A stretch of 64,000 nt of DNA from positions 1-64,000 of the forward strand of contig CACCID010000002.1 in the NCBI GenBank assembly GCA_902545945.1, given 5' to 3'. The notes under the pieces were generated by a model. It made no database searches. It worked only from the letters and a program-made list of their open reading frames with translations, and was not told the origin of the DNA. Positions 35,801 to 45,754 of the stretch are shown in pieces. The position numbers and the translations under genes are program-made. Position 1 is the first letter of the stretch. Every line of letters starts with the position of its first letter. Origin of the DNA: an uncultured Pelagibacteraceae bacterium (GTDB lineage Bacteria; Pseudomonadota; Alphaproteobacteria; Pelagibacterales; Pelagibacteraceae).

Positions 35801-37897
35801 ATGAATACAAACTTTTTAAATAGTGTAACAAATTTTTTGAAAAAACGAACCTTTGAATTTATAGGATTAATCTTAATTTCAACAAGTATAGGTCTAGCAA
35901 TAGCTTTTACGACATATTCACCAGAAGATCCTTCGTTTGTCTATGGTGATAGGGAATTTGAAATCAAAAATTTCTTTGGAATCTATGGTAGTAGTATTGC
36001 TGATTTTCTTTTACAAAGTTTTGGCCTCGTTTCATTTTTAATTTTGGCTAATTTCTTATTTTGGGGAATTAATTTGATAATTCAGAAGGAAATCAAAAGA
36101 ATAATTTTAAAATTATTTCTAGTAGTTTCATATTTGGTCTTAGGTACAATTTTTATTTATATTACCTTTAATAATTCCTTCTGGCTTATCGATAATGGTA
36201 ACTCGGGTTTTGTTGGAAAGATTGGTTATGAATTTTTAAGCACATGGTTTCCATATATTGATAACACTTACTCTGCTTATGGTTTGTTATTGCTTACTTT
36301 AATCTTTTTTCTTTTTTCTGCTGATTTAAATGTAAAGAAAATTATTACTGGAACTTTTTCTATAATTGCTTCACTGTTTAGAAGAAAAGAAAATACTATT
36401 CCCAATGTAAATTTAGAATCAGATCCTACGGAGGAGAAAAGCGAAATCATTGAAAGACCTCAACAATCATTTTCTTTTGGTGACTTAACTCAATCAGAAA
36501 AACCATCAACTAGTTTAAGATCAAAATATAAACTGCCAGCAATAGATTATTTAGACAAAAGTCCTACAAAACTTGATGCATCAGAATTAAATAAAAATCG
36601 TCCTGATGGTAAGTTTATGGAAAAAATTCTTTTAGATTTTGGTATTGATGGGAATATTAAAGCTATTAATAATGGTCCAGTTGTAAGTTTGTATGAATTT
36701 GAACCAGCTCCTGGAGTGAAAGTTTCGAAAATCATAAATTTGTCAGAAGATTTGGCACGAAATACCAGTTCAACATCAGCAAGAGTTTCTGTAATTCCTG
36801 GTAAAAATACAGTAGGTATCGAGATACCAAACGAGACGAGAGAAAGTGTATCACTTAGAGAAATTATCTCTTATGAAAAGTTTCAAAAGAAAGATGTAAA
36901 ATTACCTATCGCACTTGGAAAAAGTATATCTGGAATGCCTATCGTTGGAGATCTTACCTCAATGCCTCACTTATTAATTGCTGGAACTACAGGCTCAGGC
37001 AAGTCAGTGTGCATTAATACGATTATTGTTTCATTGCTTTACAAGTTAAATCCTGATCTTTGTAAATTTATTTTAATTGATCCTAAAATGTTAGAGCTTT
37101 CAACTTACGAAGGTATACCTCATTTATTAACTCCAGTAATAACCGATGCGAAGAAAGCAACATCTGCTTTGGCTTGGACAGTGAAAGAAATGAATAGCAG
37201 ATATAAACTTATGAGCAAAGTTGGAGTGAGAAACATCGATGGTTACAATGCTAAACATAAATTAAAGATGCCTTACATCGTTGTAGTAGTTGATGAAATG
37301 TCAGATTTAATGCTTGTTGCTGGCAAAGAAATAGAAAACTACATTCAAAAATTATCACAAATGGCAAGAGCTGCAGGAATACATATTATCATGGCAACGC
37401 AAAGACCGAGTGTTGATGTCATTACGGGTACAATTAAAGCAAACTTTCCAACAAGAGTTTCTTTTCAAGTAAGCTCAAAAATAGATAGTAGAACAATATT
37501 AGGAGAGCAGGGTGCAGAACAATTGTTAGGCAAAGGTGATATGTTATTCATGTCATCAGCAAATAGAATTGTTAGAATTCATGGTCCATTTGTTTCAGAG
37601 AATGAAATAGAAAAAATTGTTAACTCCATTAGAGCACAAGGTGAGCCAGATTATATGGATGAAATAACTGAACACACAAGTAGTGACGCTTCTTCTACAA
37701 TAGAGGGAGAAGGTGATGAAGACGAACTATATTCACAAGCAGTTGATATAATTAAATCAGAAGGAAAAGCTTCAACAAGTTTCTTACAAAGAAAACTACA
37801 AATTGGCTATAATAGAGCAGCTAGAATTATTGATATGATGGAAGAAAAAGGTATTGTCAGTAAAGCAAATCATGTTGGTAAACGTGAAGTTCTTTAA
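35801..37897 (+). CDS. ftsK: DNA translocase FtsK
   Basis: FtsK anchors at the septum and pumps DNA toward dif during division. The 698-residue protein has about four N-terminal membrane segments (within residues 17-180), a short linker, a RecA-like motor with Walker A GTTGSGKS at 395-402, and the C-terminal gamma winged helix (STSFLQRKLQIGYNRAARIID), which reads KOPS. The linker is much shorter than in E. coli FtsK, as in many alphaproteobacteria. LolA follows with an overlap. Confidence 0.96.
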   Translation: MNTNFLNSVTNFLKKRTFEFIGLILISTSIGLAIAFTTYSPEDPSFVYGDREFEIKNFFGIYGSSIADFLLQSFGLVSFLILANFLFWGINLIIQKEIKRIILKLFLVVSYLVLGTIFIYITFNNSFWLIDNGNSGFVGKIGYEFLSTWFPYIDNTYSAYGLLLLTLIFFLFSADLNVKKIITGTFSIIASLFRRKENTIPNVNLESDPTEEKSEIIERPQQSFSFGDLTQSEKPSTSLRSKYKLPAIDYLDKSPTKLDASELNKNRPDGKFMEKILLDFGIDGNIKAINNGPVVSLYEFEPAPGVKVSKIINLSEDLARNTSSTSARVSVIPGKNTVGIEIPNETRESVSLREIISYEKFQKKDVKLPIALGKSISGMPIVGDLTSMPHLLIAGTTGSGKSVCINTIIVSLLYKLNPDLCKFILIDPKMLELSTYEGIPHLLTPVITDAKKATSALAWTVKEMNSRYKLMSKVGVRNIDGYNAKHKLKMPYIVVVVDEMSDLMLVAGKEIENYIQKLSQMARAAGIHIIMATQRPSVDVITGTIKANFPTRVSFQVSSKIDSRTILGEQGAEQLLGKGDMLFMSSANRIVRIHGPFVSENEIEKIVNSIRAQGEPDYMDEITEHTSSDASSTIEGEGDEDELYSQAVDIIKSEGKASTSFLQRKLQIGYNRAARIIDMMEEKGIVSKANHVGKREVL

Positions 37898-38432
37898 AAT
37901 TTTTACGATATTTATTTTATTATCAGTAAATCTTTCTGCTAATGAAAAAGATCAAATAGTCACTCAATTAAATAATTTAAGTTCATTAGAATTTACCTTT
38001 GATCAAGTGGTGAATGACAAAATAGAGAAGGGAAGTTGTCTTTTAGAATTTCCTGGAAAATTAAAGTGTGATTATTTTGATGATAAAAAAAAAGAATTAA
38101 TCATAAATAAAAAATATTTAGCTATAACCCAGAAAAGGTATAATAAGACATATTATTACCCTATTTCAAAATCACCGTTCCTAAATATTTTATATAAAGA
38201 AAAACTTTTAAAAATTGTAAGATCTGGAGAAGTAGAATTATCTGATCAATTGATAAAATTAATTTATTTAGATGAAAACAAGATAACAGTTTTCTTTGAT
38301 AGAAAAACATTGGATTTAAAAGGTTGGCAGATAATTGATCAGTATAACAATAATATAAATTTCTCTTTAAACATTGTAGCTAAAAATGATGTTTTTAAAA
38401 AAGGAACTTTCAAAATTCCAGAGATGAATTAA
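37872..38432 (+). CDS. lolA: Outer-membrane lipoprotein carrier protein LolA
   Basis: LolA carries lipoproteins across the periplasm. The product has a signal peptide (VKFFKIFTIFILLSVNLSA) and a LolA-type beta-fold with LEFTFDQVV, the family KG(S)CLLEFPGKLKCDYF-type strand pair and ISKSPFLNILY. The start is ambiguous: ATG at 37872, GTG at 37884 (which gives the neatest signal peptide) or TTG at 37854. All overlap the 3' end of ftsK. The ftsK-lolA order is common. Confidence 0.88.
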   Translation: MLVNVKFFKIFTIFILLSVNLSANEKDQIVTQLNNLSSLEFTFDQVVNDKIEKGSCLLEFPGKLKCDYFDDKKKELIINKKYLAITQKRYNKTYYYPISKSPFLNILYKEKLLKIVRSGEVELSDQLIKLIYLDENKITVFFDRKTLDLKGWQIIDQYNNNINFSLNIVAKNDVFKKGTFKIPEMN

Positions 38433-38935
38433 GCAACGAAATCGATTTCTTCTTCTTTAAATATTTCAAAACCCTTTGACTTATAATTTTGCAACGCGTA
38501 TTTATGATCTAAGCTACAAGTGTGAACCCACATTCTTTCAGGGTTTTTTCTTGATGCGCTGGCAATGGCGTGATTAACTAGGGTTGAACCTAGTTTTAAA
38601 CCTCTAAATTCTTTCAATACTCCCATATTTATTAATTCTACTTCATTAGAACCTGGATGATACTCTTGTTCGTAATAACCAACGAGATCCTCTCCTTTTT
38701 TTAATACGTGAGTTTCTAAATTTTTGTTTGTTACATACTTAACCCATTCACTATCTGACCATAACAACCTATCTCTCCAAAAATGATCTAAACCTATTTG
38801 CTTGTAAAAAAATTTATTTAAATGAAAATTATCTTTATTATCCAAAACAATTTTATAATTTTCTGGGAGATTTAGATCTATAGTTTTAGAAAAATCTTTT
38901 ATCTCTAAAAAATATCTTTTAACTCTGGAAACCAT
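38429..38935 (-). CDS. GNAT-family N-acetyltransferase
   Basis: This 168-residue GNAT-fold protein has the acetyl-CoA-binding motif A region around MGVLKEFRGLKLGSTLVNHAI (residues about 104-124) and a C-terminal YALQNYKSKGFEIFKEE strand-helix typical of the fold. The substrate is unknown. It shares one base with the HIT gene and may be the last gene of the his transcript. It overlaps convergent lolA by 4 bases. Confidence 0.82.
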   Translation of the reverse strand: MVSRVKRYFLEIKDFSKTIDLNLPENYKIVLDNKDNFHLNKFFYKQIGLDHFWRDRLLWSDSEWVKYVTNKNLETHVLKKGEDLVGYYEQEYHPGSNEVELINMGVLKEFRGLKLGSTLVNHAIASASRKNPERMWVHTCSLDHKYALQNYKSKGFEIFKEEEIDFVA

Positions 38936-39291
38936 TAGCTGACCATCTTTCCTATCTTTTCACCGGTAAAAATATGATAATGTAGATGGGGAACTTCTTG
39001 CCCTCCATCACTACCAATATTTGTAAGAGCTCGGTAACCTTTATCTTTTGAACCCATTAAATTTGCTACATGAGTGAGAGCTTTATTTAATTCAACAATC
39101 TCTTTATCAGAGGCTTTGTTATTGAAATCATCTAAATCAACATACTCACCTTTTGGTATAACTAATACATGCACTTTCTTTTGAGGATTAATGTCATGAA
39201 ATGCTAAAACGTAATCGTTTTCATAAACTTTCTTACAAGGAATTTCTCCTCTAAGAATTTTAGCGAATATATTATTTTTATCGTAACTCAT
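38935..39291 (-). CDS. HIT-family nucleotide phosphohydrolase (HinT-like)
   Basis: This 118-residue histidine-triad protein begins NNIFAKILRGEIPCKKVYEN and ends with the triad HLHYHIF (His102, His104, His106). HinT enzymes hydrolyse purine nucleoside phosphoramidates. It overlaps hisE by 4 bases; hisE-HIT adjacency is common in alphaproteobacteria. Confidence 0.94.
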   Translation of the reverse strand: MSYDKNNIFAKILRGEIPCKKVYENDYVLAFHDINPQKKVHVLVIPKGEYVDLDDFNNKASDKEIVELNKALTHVANLMGSKDKGYRALTNIGSDGGQEVPHLHYHIFTGEKIGKMVS

Positions 39292-39560
39292 TTTTGTCTT
39301 TTTTTTAGTTCACTCATAACATCTTCGATTTTAATATTATTAGCCTCAAGATAAACCATCAAATGGTAAATTACATCTGCCGCCTCGTGTATTTTATTAG
39401 AGTTTTGTTCAACAGCCTCTATTAATTCTGCTATTTCTTCTTTAACTTTTGCAACACTTAAGCTTTTATCGTTGAGAAGTTTGTTTGTATAAGAATTATC
39501 AGGAGATGAATTTTTCCTCTCTCTAATGATTTGCATTAATTGCTCTAGGTTTTCAAACAT
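39288..39560 (-). CDS. hisE: Phosphoribosyl-ATP diphosphatase HisE
   Basis: HisE carries out the second step of histidine synthesis. The 90-residue protein has the MazG-like helical fold with KVKEEIAELIEAV (the metal-binding Glu pair) and HEAADVIYHLMVYLE. It is a stand-alone protein, not fused to HisI. It lies one base after hisF. Confidence 0.94.
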   Translation of the reverse strand: MFENLEQLMQIIRERKNSSPDNSYTNKLLNDKSLSVAKVKEEIAELIEAVEQNSNKIHEAADVIYHLMVYLEANNIKIEDVMSELKKRQK

Positions 39561-39561
39561 A

Positions 39562-40320
39562 TTATAATCTTACTGATACATTCTTAGAATTCAAATATTC
39601 TTTAGCTTCTTTAATTTTATATTCTCCATAATGGAAAATAGAAGCTGCTAGAACTGCACTCGCTCCACCTTTAACTATACCATCGTAAAGATGATCTAAA
39701 GTTCCTACACCACCAGAAGCAATTACAGGAATATTAGTTTTATCTGTAATTTCTTTTAATAATTCAACGTCATATCCAGACTTTGTTCCGTCTCTATCCA
39801 TAGAAGTTAATAAAATTTCTCCTGCTCCATTTGTTTCCACTTGTTTAGCAAATTCTACAGCATCAATTCCTGTTTTATTTCTTCCACCGTGAGTGAACAC
39901 TTCCCATTTATTATCTGAAATTTTTTTGGCATCGATAGCTACAACAATACACTGTGAGCCAAATTTTTTAGACGCTTCTTTTACAAAACTAACATCTTTA
40001 ACTGCTGCTGTATTAATAGAAACTTTATCTGCACCAGCTAATAATAAATCAGTTATATTTTGAATAGTTCTAACTCCACCACCGACAGTTAAAGGAACAA
40101 AGCATTCTTTTGCAGTTTTTCTTACAATATCAATAATTGTCTCTCTGTTTTCATTCGATGCGGTAATATCTAAAAAACAAATCTCATCAGCTCCACTATC
40201 GCTGTAAATCTTAGCTTGTTCAACTGGATCTCCAGCATCTTTTAATTCAACAAAATTAATGCCTTTGACTACTCTTCCATTCTTAACATCTAAACAAGGT
40301 ATAATTCTATTTTTAAGCAC
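39562..40320 (-). CDS. hisF: Imidazole glycerol phosphate synthase subunit HisF
   Basis: HisF is the cyclase half of the IGP synthase. The 252-residue TIM barrel begins [19 protein letters not shown], with catalytic Asp11, and has VTLPLTVGGG-type (here [11 protein letters not shown]) and VIASGGVGT phosphate-binding loops. It overlaps hisA by 8 bases. Its partner HisH is two genes upstream. Confidence 0.97.
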   Translation of the reverse strand: MLKNRIIPCLDVKNGRVVKGINFVELKDAGDPVEQAKIYSDSGADEICFLDITASNENRETIIDIVRKTAKECFVPLTVGGGVRTIQNITDLLLAGADKVSINTAAVKDVSFVKEASKKFGSQCIVVAIDAKKISDNKWEVFTHGGRNKTGIDAVEFAKQVETNGAGEILLTSMDRDGTKSGYDVELLKEITDKTNIPVIASGGVGTLDHLYDGIVKGGASAVLAASIFHYGEYKIKEAKEYLNSKNVSVRL

Positions 40321-41038
40321 TAATCTCCTTCGCTAATTCATCAAGTCTAATATCACCATCATAAATAGCTTTACCAACAATGATACCTTCAATTTTTTTA
40401 TTATTTAATTCTTTGGCTTTCTTAATATCATTTATTGAAGAAACACCACCTGAAATCACAACAGGACAATTAGAAAGCTCTGCAATTTTAACTGTATCAT
40501 CAAAGTTGGGGCTATTCTTCATTCCATCTCTATCTATATCTGTATAAACAATTCTGCTTACTCCATAGTTATTTACTTCTTTGAGAAAATCTGTGGTTTT
40601 AACATTTAAATCTTCTTTCCAGCCTGACACAGAAAGATTTCCATCCTTTGCATCTAATCCTAAAGCAATTTGATTTTTATATTTTTGACACGCTTCTTTT
40701 AAAAATTCTTTATTTTTAATGGCACCACTTCCTAAAATTACTTTCTCTGCGCCTGCATTTATATATTGTTTAATACTATCGATCGATCTTACTCCACCAC
40801 CTATTTCAATTTTTAAATCATATTTACTTACTATTTCTTGAATAATTTTTAGATTAACAGTCTTGCCAGTTAAAGCTCCATCTAAATCAACAATATGTAA
40901 ATTTTTAAAACCGTATTCTTTAAATTTACCTGCTTGATCAATAGGTGATATTTTATATTCAGTTTTATTTTCAAAGTCTCCTTTAATTAACCTAACACAC
41001 TTTTTATCTTTGATGTCTATTGCAGGAAATATTTTCAT
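40313..41038 (-). CDS. hisA: HisA, ProFAR isomerase
   Basis: HisA isomerises ProFAR to PRFAR. The 241-residue half-barrel-repeat protein starts [19 protein letters not shown], with catalytic Asp8, and has IEIGGGVRS and VVISGGVSS loops. It shares one base with hisH and overlaps hisF. Confidence 0.97.
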   Translation of the reverse strand: MKIFPAIDIKDKKCVRLIKGDFENKTEYKISPIDQAGKFKEYGFKNLHIVDLDGALTGKTVNLKIIQEIVSKYDLKIEIGGGVRSIDSIKQYINAGAEKVILGSGAIKNKEFLKEACQKYKNQIALGLDAKDGNLSVSGWKEDLNVKTTDFLKEVNNYGVSRIVYTDIDRDGMKNSPNFDDTVKIAELSNCPVVISGGVSSINDIKKAKELNNKKIEGIIVGKAIYDGDIRLDELAKEISA

Positions 41039-41667
41039 TATAGTTTTATAAAGTTATCAATTATTTTTAATCCTGTTTTATCACTTTTCTCTGGGTGAAA
41101 TTGAGTACCAAATAAATTTTCTCTCTCGACTGCACATACAATCTTTGATGAATAATTTGTTTTTGCTGAAATCACTGACTTGTCTTCAGGAACAAATTCG
41201 TAACTATGAACAAAGTACATGTGGGAATTGTTTTTTATATCTTTAAATATTTTGCTTTCTTTTTTTATTTCAATTTCGTTCCAGCCAATATGAGGAAGCT
41301 TGAATTTGCCATTTTTATTGTCAATTTTAGAAACTTTTCCAGCAATCCAACCTAGTCCTTTTGTTTCTGCTTCTTCATACCCAACATCAGCAAACATCTG
41401 TAAGCCCACACAAATACCTAATAAAGGTTTCTTATTTATAATTGCAAAATCTTTTAACGTATCTACTAATCCATTAATCTTATTTAGAGAGTCAACACAG
41501 CTTTTAAATGAACCTTGGCCAGGTAACACGATTTTATCACTAGATTTAATTTTTTTAATATCAGAAGTTACTTCTAGATTGACTTTACCTTTGGCGACCT
41601 CTGTAAAAGAGTTAATGACTGAGCTTATATTGCCCGATTGGTAGTCAACAATTGTGACGTTCATCAA
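41038..41667 (-). CDS. hisH: Imidazole glycerol phosphate synthase subunit HisH
   Basis: HisH is the glutaminase half of IGP synthase. The 209-residue class I amidotransferase has the nucleophile Cys86 in LLGICVGLQMF, the oxyanion segment LPGQGSF near 48-54, and the His191/Glu193 pair in GTQFHPEKSD. The start may be either of the two consecutive Met codons. It lies 2 bases after hisB. Confidence 0.96.
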   Translation of the reverse strand: MMNVTIVDYQSGNISSVINSFTEVAKGKVNLEVTSDIKKIKSSDKIVLPGQGSFKSCVDSLNKINGLVDTLKDFAIINKKPLLGICVGLQMFADVGYEEAETKGLGWIAGKVSKIDNKNGKFKLPHIGWNEIEIKKESKIFKDIKNNSHMYFVHSYEFVPEDKSVISAKTNYSSKIVCAVERENLFGTQFHPEKSDKTGLKIIDNFIKL

Positions 41668-41669
41668 AA

Positions 41670-42260
41670 TTAAATAGAGCCTTTTGTCGAAGGTATTGAG
41701 TTTTTAATTCTTTTATCTATCGCTAATGCATCTTTTAATGATCTAGCTAAACCTTTATAACAAGACTCAATTTTGTGGTGACTATTTTCACCATAAATAT
41801 TTTCTATGTGCAATGTAACTCCGGCAGATTGGGAAAATGCTTGGAACCATTCTTTAAACAATTCTGTATCCATCTCACCAAGTTTCTCAACCGGTAAATT
41901 AACTTTCCAAATTAAATAAGGTCTATTGGAAACATCTATTGAAACCCTGCTTAAAGTTTCATCCATTGGAATCATCGTTGACGCGTATCTTGTAATACCT
42001 TTTCGATTACCAGCAGCTTTTTTTATAGCTTCGCCTATAGCTATGCCCGTATCCTCTGTCGTATGATGTAAATCAATATGAGTATCGCCCTTGGCATTAA
42101 CTTCTAAATCAATTAAAGAGTGCTTAGACAATTGTTCTAACATGTGGTCTAGGAAACCAATTCCAGTTTTAATTTTATATTTACCTTTACCGTCTAAATT
42201 TACGGAAACAGAAATACTGGTTTCTTTTGTTTTTCTACTAATTTTTGCTTTTCTTGCCAT
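41670..42260 (-). CDS. hisB: Imidazoleglycerol-phosphate dehydratase HisB
   Basis: This 196-residue monofunctional HisB has the metal-binding motifs [14 protein letters not shown] near 35-48, [11 protein letters not shown] near 66-76 and a C-terminal [14 protein letters not shown]. The histidinol-phosphatase domain of the E. coli fusion is absent. It is the first gene of the minus-strand hisB-H-A-F-E run. hisG, hisD, hisC and hisI are not in the window. Confidence 0.97.
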   Translation of the reverse strand: MARKAKISRKTKETSISVSVNLDGKGKYKIKTGIGFLDHMLEQLSKHSLIDLEVNAKGDTHIDLHHTTEDTGIAIGEAIKKAAGNRKGITRYASTMIPMDETLSRVSIDVSNRPYLIWKVNLPVEKLGEMDTELFKEWFQAFSQSAGVTLHIENIYGENSHHKIESCYKGLARSLKDALAIDKRIKNSIPSTKGSI

Positions 42261-42362
42261 AAATTAACACTGATTTATCTTTGATATATATATAATCAGT
42301 CATTTTATCAATAAATCAGATTTACTATTGAAGATCTTAAATTAATCTCCACATATAACATA
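42261..42362. promoter_or_regulatory. Divergent promoter region hisB / hslV
   Basis: This 102-base spacer separates divergent hisB and hslV. It contains the inverted repeat CTGATTTAT (42270-42278) and ATAAATCAG (42311-42319), around an alternating TA tract at 42283-42292. Near hslV, ATTGAA (42327-42332) and CCACATAT (42349-42356), 16 bases apart, weakly resemble a sigma-32 promoter. Start points are not determined. Confidence 0.4.
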
Positions 42363-42902
42363 ATGAATACAGCTGAAAAATGGCATGGAACAACAATTGT
42401 TTTACTTCGAAAGAATGGTGAAACTGTAGTAGCTGGAGATGGACAAGTCAGCTTAGGCAATACTGTTCTAAAAAGTAAAGCTAAGAAAGTAAGAAAAATT
42501 GAAAGCAGAGGTGTAATAGCAGGTTTTGCAGGCTCAACCGCAGATGCTCTTACTTTATTTGAGAGGTTAGAAGCAAAATTGGAAAAACATGCTGGCAATT
42601 TACAAAGAGCGGCAGTAGAGCTTGCTAAAGATTGGAGAAGTGATAAATTTTTAAGAAGACTAGAAGCTTTAATGGCTGTAGCAGATAAGAAACATAGTTT
42701 TATAATTTCTGGAACAGGTGATGTTTTAGAACCGGAAGATGGAATAATTGGAATTGGTTCGGGTGGTAACTACGCACTTGCAGCTGCAAAGGTACTAGCT
42801 GAAACTGATATGGGTGCAGAAGATATTGCTAGAAAATCTATTAAAGTTGCGTCAGATATATGTGTATTTACTAATAACAACGTTACAGTGGAAAAAGTTT
42901 AA
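42363..42902 (+). CDS. hslV: HslV protease subunit
   Basis: HslV is the proteasome-like peptidase of the HslUV (ClpQY) complex. The 179-residue protein has the processing site HG/TTIV, with the catalytic Thr10 exposed after removal of nine residues, and the family stretch [36 protein letters not shown] follows near residues 130-144. The stop is one base before the hslU ATG. Confidence 0.97.
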   Translation: MNTAEKWHGTTIVLLRKNGETVVAGDGQVSLGNTVLKSKAKKVRKIESRGVIAGFAGSTADALTLFERLEAKLEKHAGNLQRAAVELAKDWRSDKFLRRLEALMAVADKKHSFIISGTGDVLEPEDGIIGIGSGGNYALAAAKVLAETDMGAEDIARKSIKVASDICVFTNNNVTVEKV

Positions 42903-42903
42903 C

Positions 42904-44277
42904 ATGGCACCAACTAATAAAGTTACAAATTTAAAAGTAGTAAAAAAAGATAAAGAAACTTCTAAAGTAAGTGCTTTATCACCCAGAGAAATAGTTTCAG
43001 AATTGGATAGATATGTAATCGGTCAAAAAGACGCAAAGAAAGCTGTGGCTGTTGCTTTAAGAAATAGATGGAGAAGACAAGCTTTATCAGATGAAATGAA
43101 AGATGAAGTTCTTCCTAAGAATATTTTAATGATTGGTCCAACAGGTGTGGGTAAGACCGAAATATCTAGAAGGCTTTCAAAATTGGCAGAAGCTCCTTTT
43201 ATAAAAGTTGAAGCAACAAGATTTACTGAAGTTGGATATGTAGGTAGAGATGTAGAGCAAATCATTAGAGATTTAATTGAAATAGCTATAGCTATGGAAA
43301 GAGAAAAAAAAAGAAAAGAAGTTAAAGCTAAAGCCGAGTTGAAAGCAGAGGAAAAAGTATTGGATGCGCTCGTAGGAAATAAAGCAAGTGTTGCAACAAG
43401 GGAGAGCTTTAGAAAAAGATTAAGAAATGGTGATTTAGATGATAATGAAATTGAAATAGAGGTTCAAAATACATCTTCTCCACTTCAGAGTTTTGAAATA
43501 CCTGGGATGCCGGGTGGGAATGTTGGAATGGTAAATCTCGGAGATATTCTTGGAAAATCTATGGGTGGTAAAAAAGGTAAAAAGAAAAAAATGACTGTTA
43601 AAGAATCCCACGACATTTTGGTAGCACAAGAGTCAGACAAAATGATCGAAGAGGATAAAATTATTATTGAAGCTAAAAAAGCTACAGAAGAAAATGGAAT
43701 AGTTTTCTTAGATGAAATTGATAAGGTTTCTGCAAGAAGTGATAGAATAGGGGGTGACGTTTCGAGAGAGGGTGTTCAAAGGGATCTATTGCCTCTCATA
43801 GAGGGCACAACTGTAAGCACTAAACACGGTCCAATAAAAACAGATCATATTTTATTTATAGCCTCGGGGGCATTTCAATTAGCTAAACCATCTGATTTGT
43901 TACCTGAATTACAAGGTAGGTTACCAATAAGAGTTGAATTAGATGCACTAAAAGAAGACGATTTCAAAAGGATCCTTAAAGAACCTGATAACAGCTTAAT
44001 CAAACAGTATAAGGAATTGCTAAAAACTGAAAATGTAAATCTTGAATTTACAAATGATGGAATAGATATGCTTGCCAAAATTTCTGCGGAAGTAAATTCA
44101 TCTGTCGAAAATATAGGTGCAAGAAGACTTCATACTATAATTGAAAAAGTTTTAGATGATATTAGTTTCAATGCTACTGATAGAGCAGGAGAAACTATTA
44201 CGATTGATCAAACATACGTACAAAATAATTTAGGTAATTTAGTAAAAGATACTGATTTATCTAAATTCATTTTATAA
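42904..44277 (+). CDS. hslU: HslU ATPase subunit
   Basis: HslU is the AAA+ unfoldase of HslUV. From the ATG at 42904 it has 457 residues, beginning with a variable tail and then [27 protein letters not shown]. The Walker A motif is GPTGVGKT at 78-85 and Walker B is [10 protein letters not shown]. The inserted I domain lies between. An upstream in-frame ATG at 42814 is inside hslV and is not needed. It converges on the Smr gene with a 6-base overlap. Confidence 0.97.
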   Translation: MAPTNKVTNLKVVKKDKETSKVSALSPREIVSELDRYVIGQKDAKKAVAVALRNRWRRQALSDEMKDEVLPKNILMIGPTGVGKTEISRRLSKLAEAPFIKVEATRFTEVGYVGRDVEQIIRDLIEIAIAMEREKKRKEVKAKAELKAEEKVLDALVGNKASVATRESFRKRLRNGDLDDNEIEIEVQNTSSPLQSFEIPGMPGGNVGMVNLGDILGKSMGGKKGKKKKMTVKESHDILVAQESDKMIEEDKIIIEAKKATEENGIVFLDEIDKVSARSDRIGGDVSREGVQRDLLPLIEGTTVSTKHGPIKTDHILFIASGAFQLAKPSDLLPELQGRLPIRVELDALKEDDFKRILKEPDNSLIKQYKELLKTENVNLEFTNDGIDMLAKISAEVNSSVENIGARRLHTIIEKVLDDISFNATDRAGETITIDQTYVQNNLGNLVKDTDLSKFIL

Positions 44278-44691
44278 GTTTTTAAATTTAATAATTATCG
44301 CTCCTTCACCGCCATCGTTTCTATCGGCTTCATTAATCGAAATAATATATTTATTAAGCTCAAAATTAGTTTTTATGAACTCGGGAATAGAGTATTTTAA
44401 TTTTCCTAATCTCTTGGATATAAATGCATCTTTGTCACTTGTTGAATGAATACCTTTTCCAGTTATAAGCAACAATTCTTTGTATTTATTTTCAACACAA
44501 TGTTCTATAATTTCTTTAACTTTATTATTTGCCTCATCCAAGGTAAACCCGTGTAAATCAAATTTATAACGCTCTCTTCTCTGAACATTTCTAATATTTT
44601 TTTGGTCCTTGTCGTATAAATCTGTTGGGTTTTTAATGTAGTCTTCCCAAACTTTCTTGTCTTCTTTGTTGGGTACTTTTTTTTTTGTCAC
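44272..44691 (-). CDS. Smr-domain protein
   Basis: This 139-residue protein has a C-terminal Smr domain with the motifs [10 protein letters not shown] (about 44-53) and [10 protein letters not shown] (about 74-83). Smr domains are nucleases related to the MutS2 C-terminus, and some act on RNA. The N-terminal 40 residues are charged and probably flexible. Its start overlaps the timA stop by 4 bases. Confidence 0.9.
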   Translation of the reverse strand: MTKKKVPNKEDKKVWEDYIKNPTDLYDKDQKNIRNVQRRERYKFDLHGFTLDEANNKVKEIIEHCVENKYKELLLITGKGIHSTSDKDAFISKRLGKLKYSIPEFIKTNFELNKYIISINEADRNDGGEGAIIIKFKNL

Positions 44692-45290
44692 TTGCTGATA
44701 ATTTCAGACAAATACCAATTAGGATTTTTTTGTTTAATATTTCTTGTAAATTTCCAGCTATCAGTAACAAATTTAATTTTATCTGGATTACCTTCTATTA
44801 TCTTATTCTCTTTATCTTTTTTTACTGATATGACTTCTGCAACAAAGTTTACAGTTGCAAATAAATTATCTTTTATTTTTTCGTATTTTTCAACTGATGA
44901 CTCTTTTATACCAATAAAAGTGAATTCAGATTTTATACCCTCTTTATTTCTTGATTTAATAGCATCTGAAAAATTTGAAAACATATTAGATGATAACAAG
45001 CTTTTAAGTTTTATTAAATCACCTGTTGCAAAAGAAGATAAAATAGTCTCGTAAGCAATTTCAGCACCTCTTAAAAAATCTTTTTTATCCTTTCCTTCTA
45101 AGGTCTCTAAATTTTGATTAGCTGGTTTAGTTTCATTTTTTGGTATATTGAATTCTTTTTCAGCAAAACCTGAAAAAGCTTTGGGCTCATGACCTGTTTT
45201 TCTACCCAGTATACTTCTAAGTCGCAGGATGATAAAACCAGCGATCATTCCTAATAAAATAATATCTAAATAACCAAAATTACTACTCAT
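44688..45290 (-). CDS. timA: TimA, Tim44-like inner-membrane protein
   Basis: From the ATG at 45290 this is a 200-residue protein with one N-terminal membrane segment (about residues 4-22, YLDIILLGMIAGFIILRL). A Tim44-like domain follows, with ETILSSFATGDLIKLKSLLS and a C-terminal SDSWKFTRNIKQKNPNW-type strand. TimA is the bacterial relative of mitochondrial Tim44, studied in Caulobacter. A longer start at 45308 is possible. It is divergent from fxsA with 44 bases between starts, as in Caulobacter. Confidence 0.88.
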   Translation of the reverse strand: MSSNFGYLDIILLGMIAGFIILRLRSILGRKTGHEPKAFSGFAEKEFNIPKNETKPANQNLETLEGKDKKDFLRGAEIAYETILSSFATGDLIKLKSLLSSNMFSNFSDAIKSRNKEGIKSEFTFIGIKESSVEKYEKIKDNLFATVNFVAEVISVKKDKENKIIEGNPDKIKFVTDSWKFTRNIKQKNPNWYLSEIISK

Positions 45291-45334
45291 AATTTGATAA
45301 ATATACATTAATCATATATTTTTGTATCAGACAA

Positions 45335-45754
45335 ATGAACCCATTTTTTTTAATTTTTATTGTTTTACCAGCGATTGAAATATTCCTTTTCATCAAAATA
45401 GGGGGTCATATAGGTGCTTTTAATACAATTGCTCTTATTTTTTTTACAGCAATACTTGGAGTCTATTTTGCAAAATTACAAGGAATTCAAACATTAAAAT
45501 CGGGTATGCTGAATTTATACCAAAATAAATTGCCTTTTTATGAAATAATATCCGGCGCATCCATAGCAATAGCTGCATTACTGCTAATTATTCCTGGATT
45601 CTTTACAGATTTTATTGGTTTCTTATTTTTAATCCCCTTTACTAGAAAATTTTTTTTTTCTATTGCGATAAAAAATAAATCAAAATCAGAAGAAAATAGT
45701 AAGAAAGAAATTATAGATGGAGAAATAATAGATCATAAAAAAGATGAGTTATAA
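45335..45754 (+). CDS. fxsA: FxsA-family membrane protein
   Basis: This 139-residue inner-membrane protein has about three hydrophobic segments and the FxsA pattern EIFLFIKIGGHIGAFNTI followed by LLIIPGFFTDFIGFLFLIP. In E. coli, FxsA counters F-plasmid exclusion of phage T7; its normal role is unclear. The charged C-terminal tail overlaps the start of secB by 11 bases. Confidence 0.91.
   Translation: MNPFFLIFIVLPAIEIFLFIKIGGHIGAFNTIALIFFTAILGVYFAKLQGIQTLKSGMLNLYQNKLPFYEIISGASIAIAALLLIIPGFFTDFIGFLFLIPFTRKFFFSIAIKNKSKSEENSKKEIIDGEIIDHKKDEL

Noticed and set aside
41300-41644. A 114-codon plus-strand frame opposite hisH
   Set aside because: hisH has its full catalytic set on the other strand; this is a shadow.
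44692-45054. A 120-codon plus-strand frame opposite timA
   Set aside because: It is antisense to timA, rich in Ser/Phe/Leu, and carries no motif.
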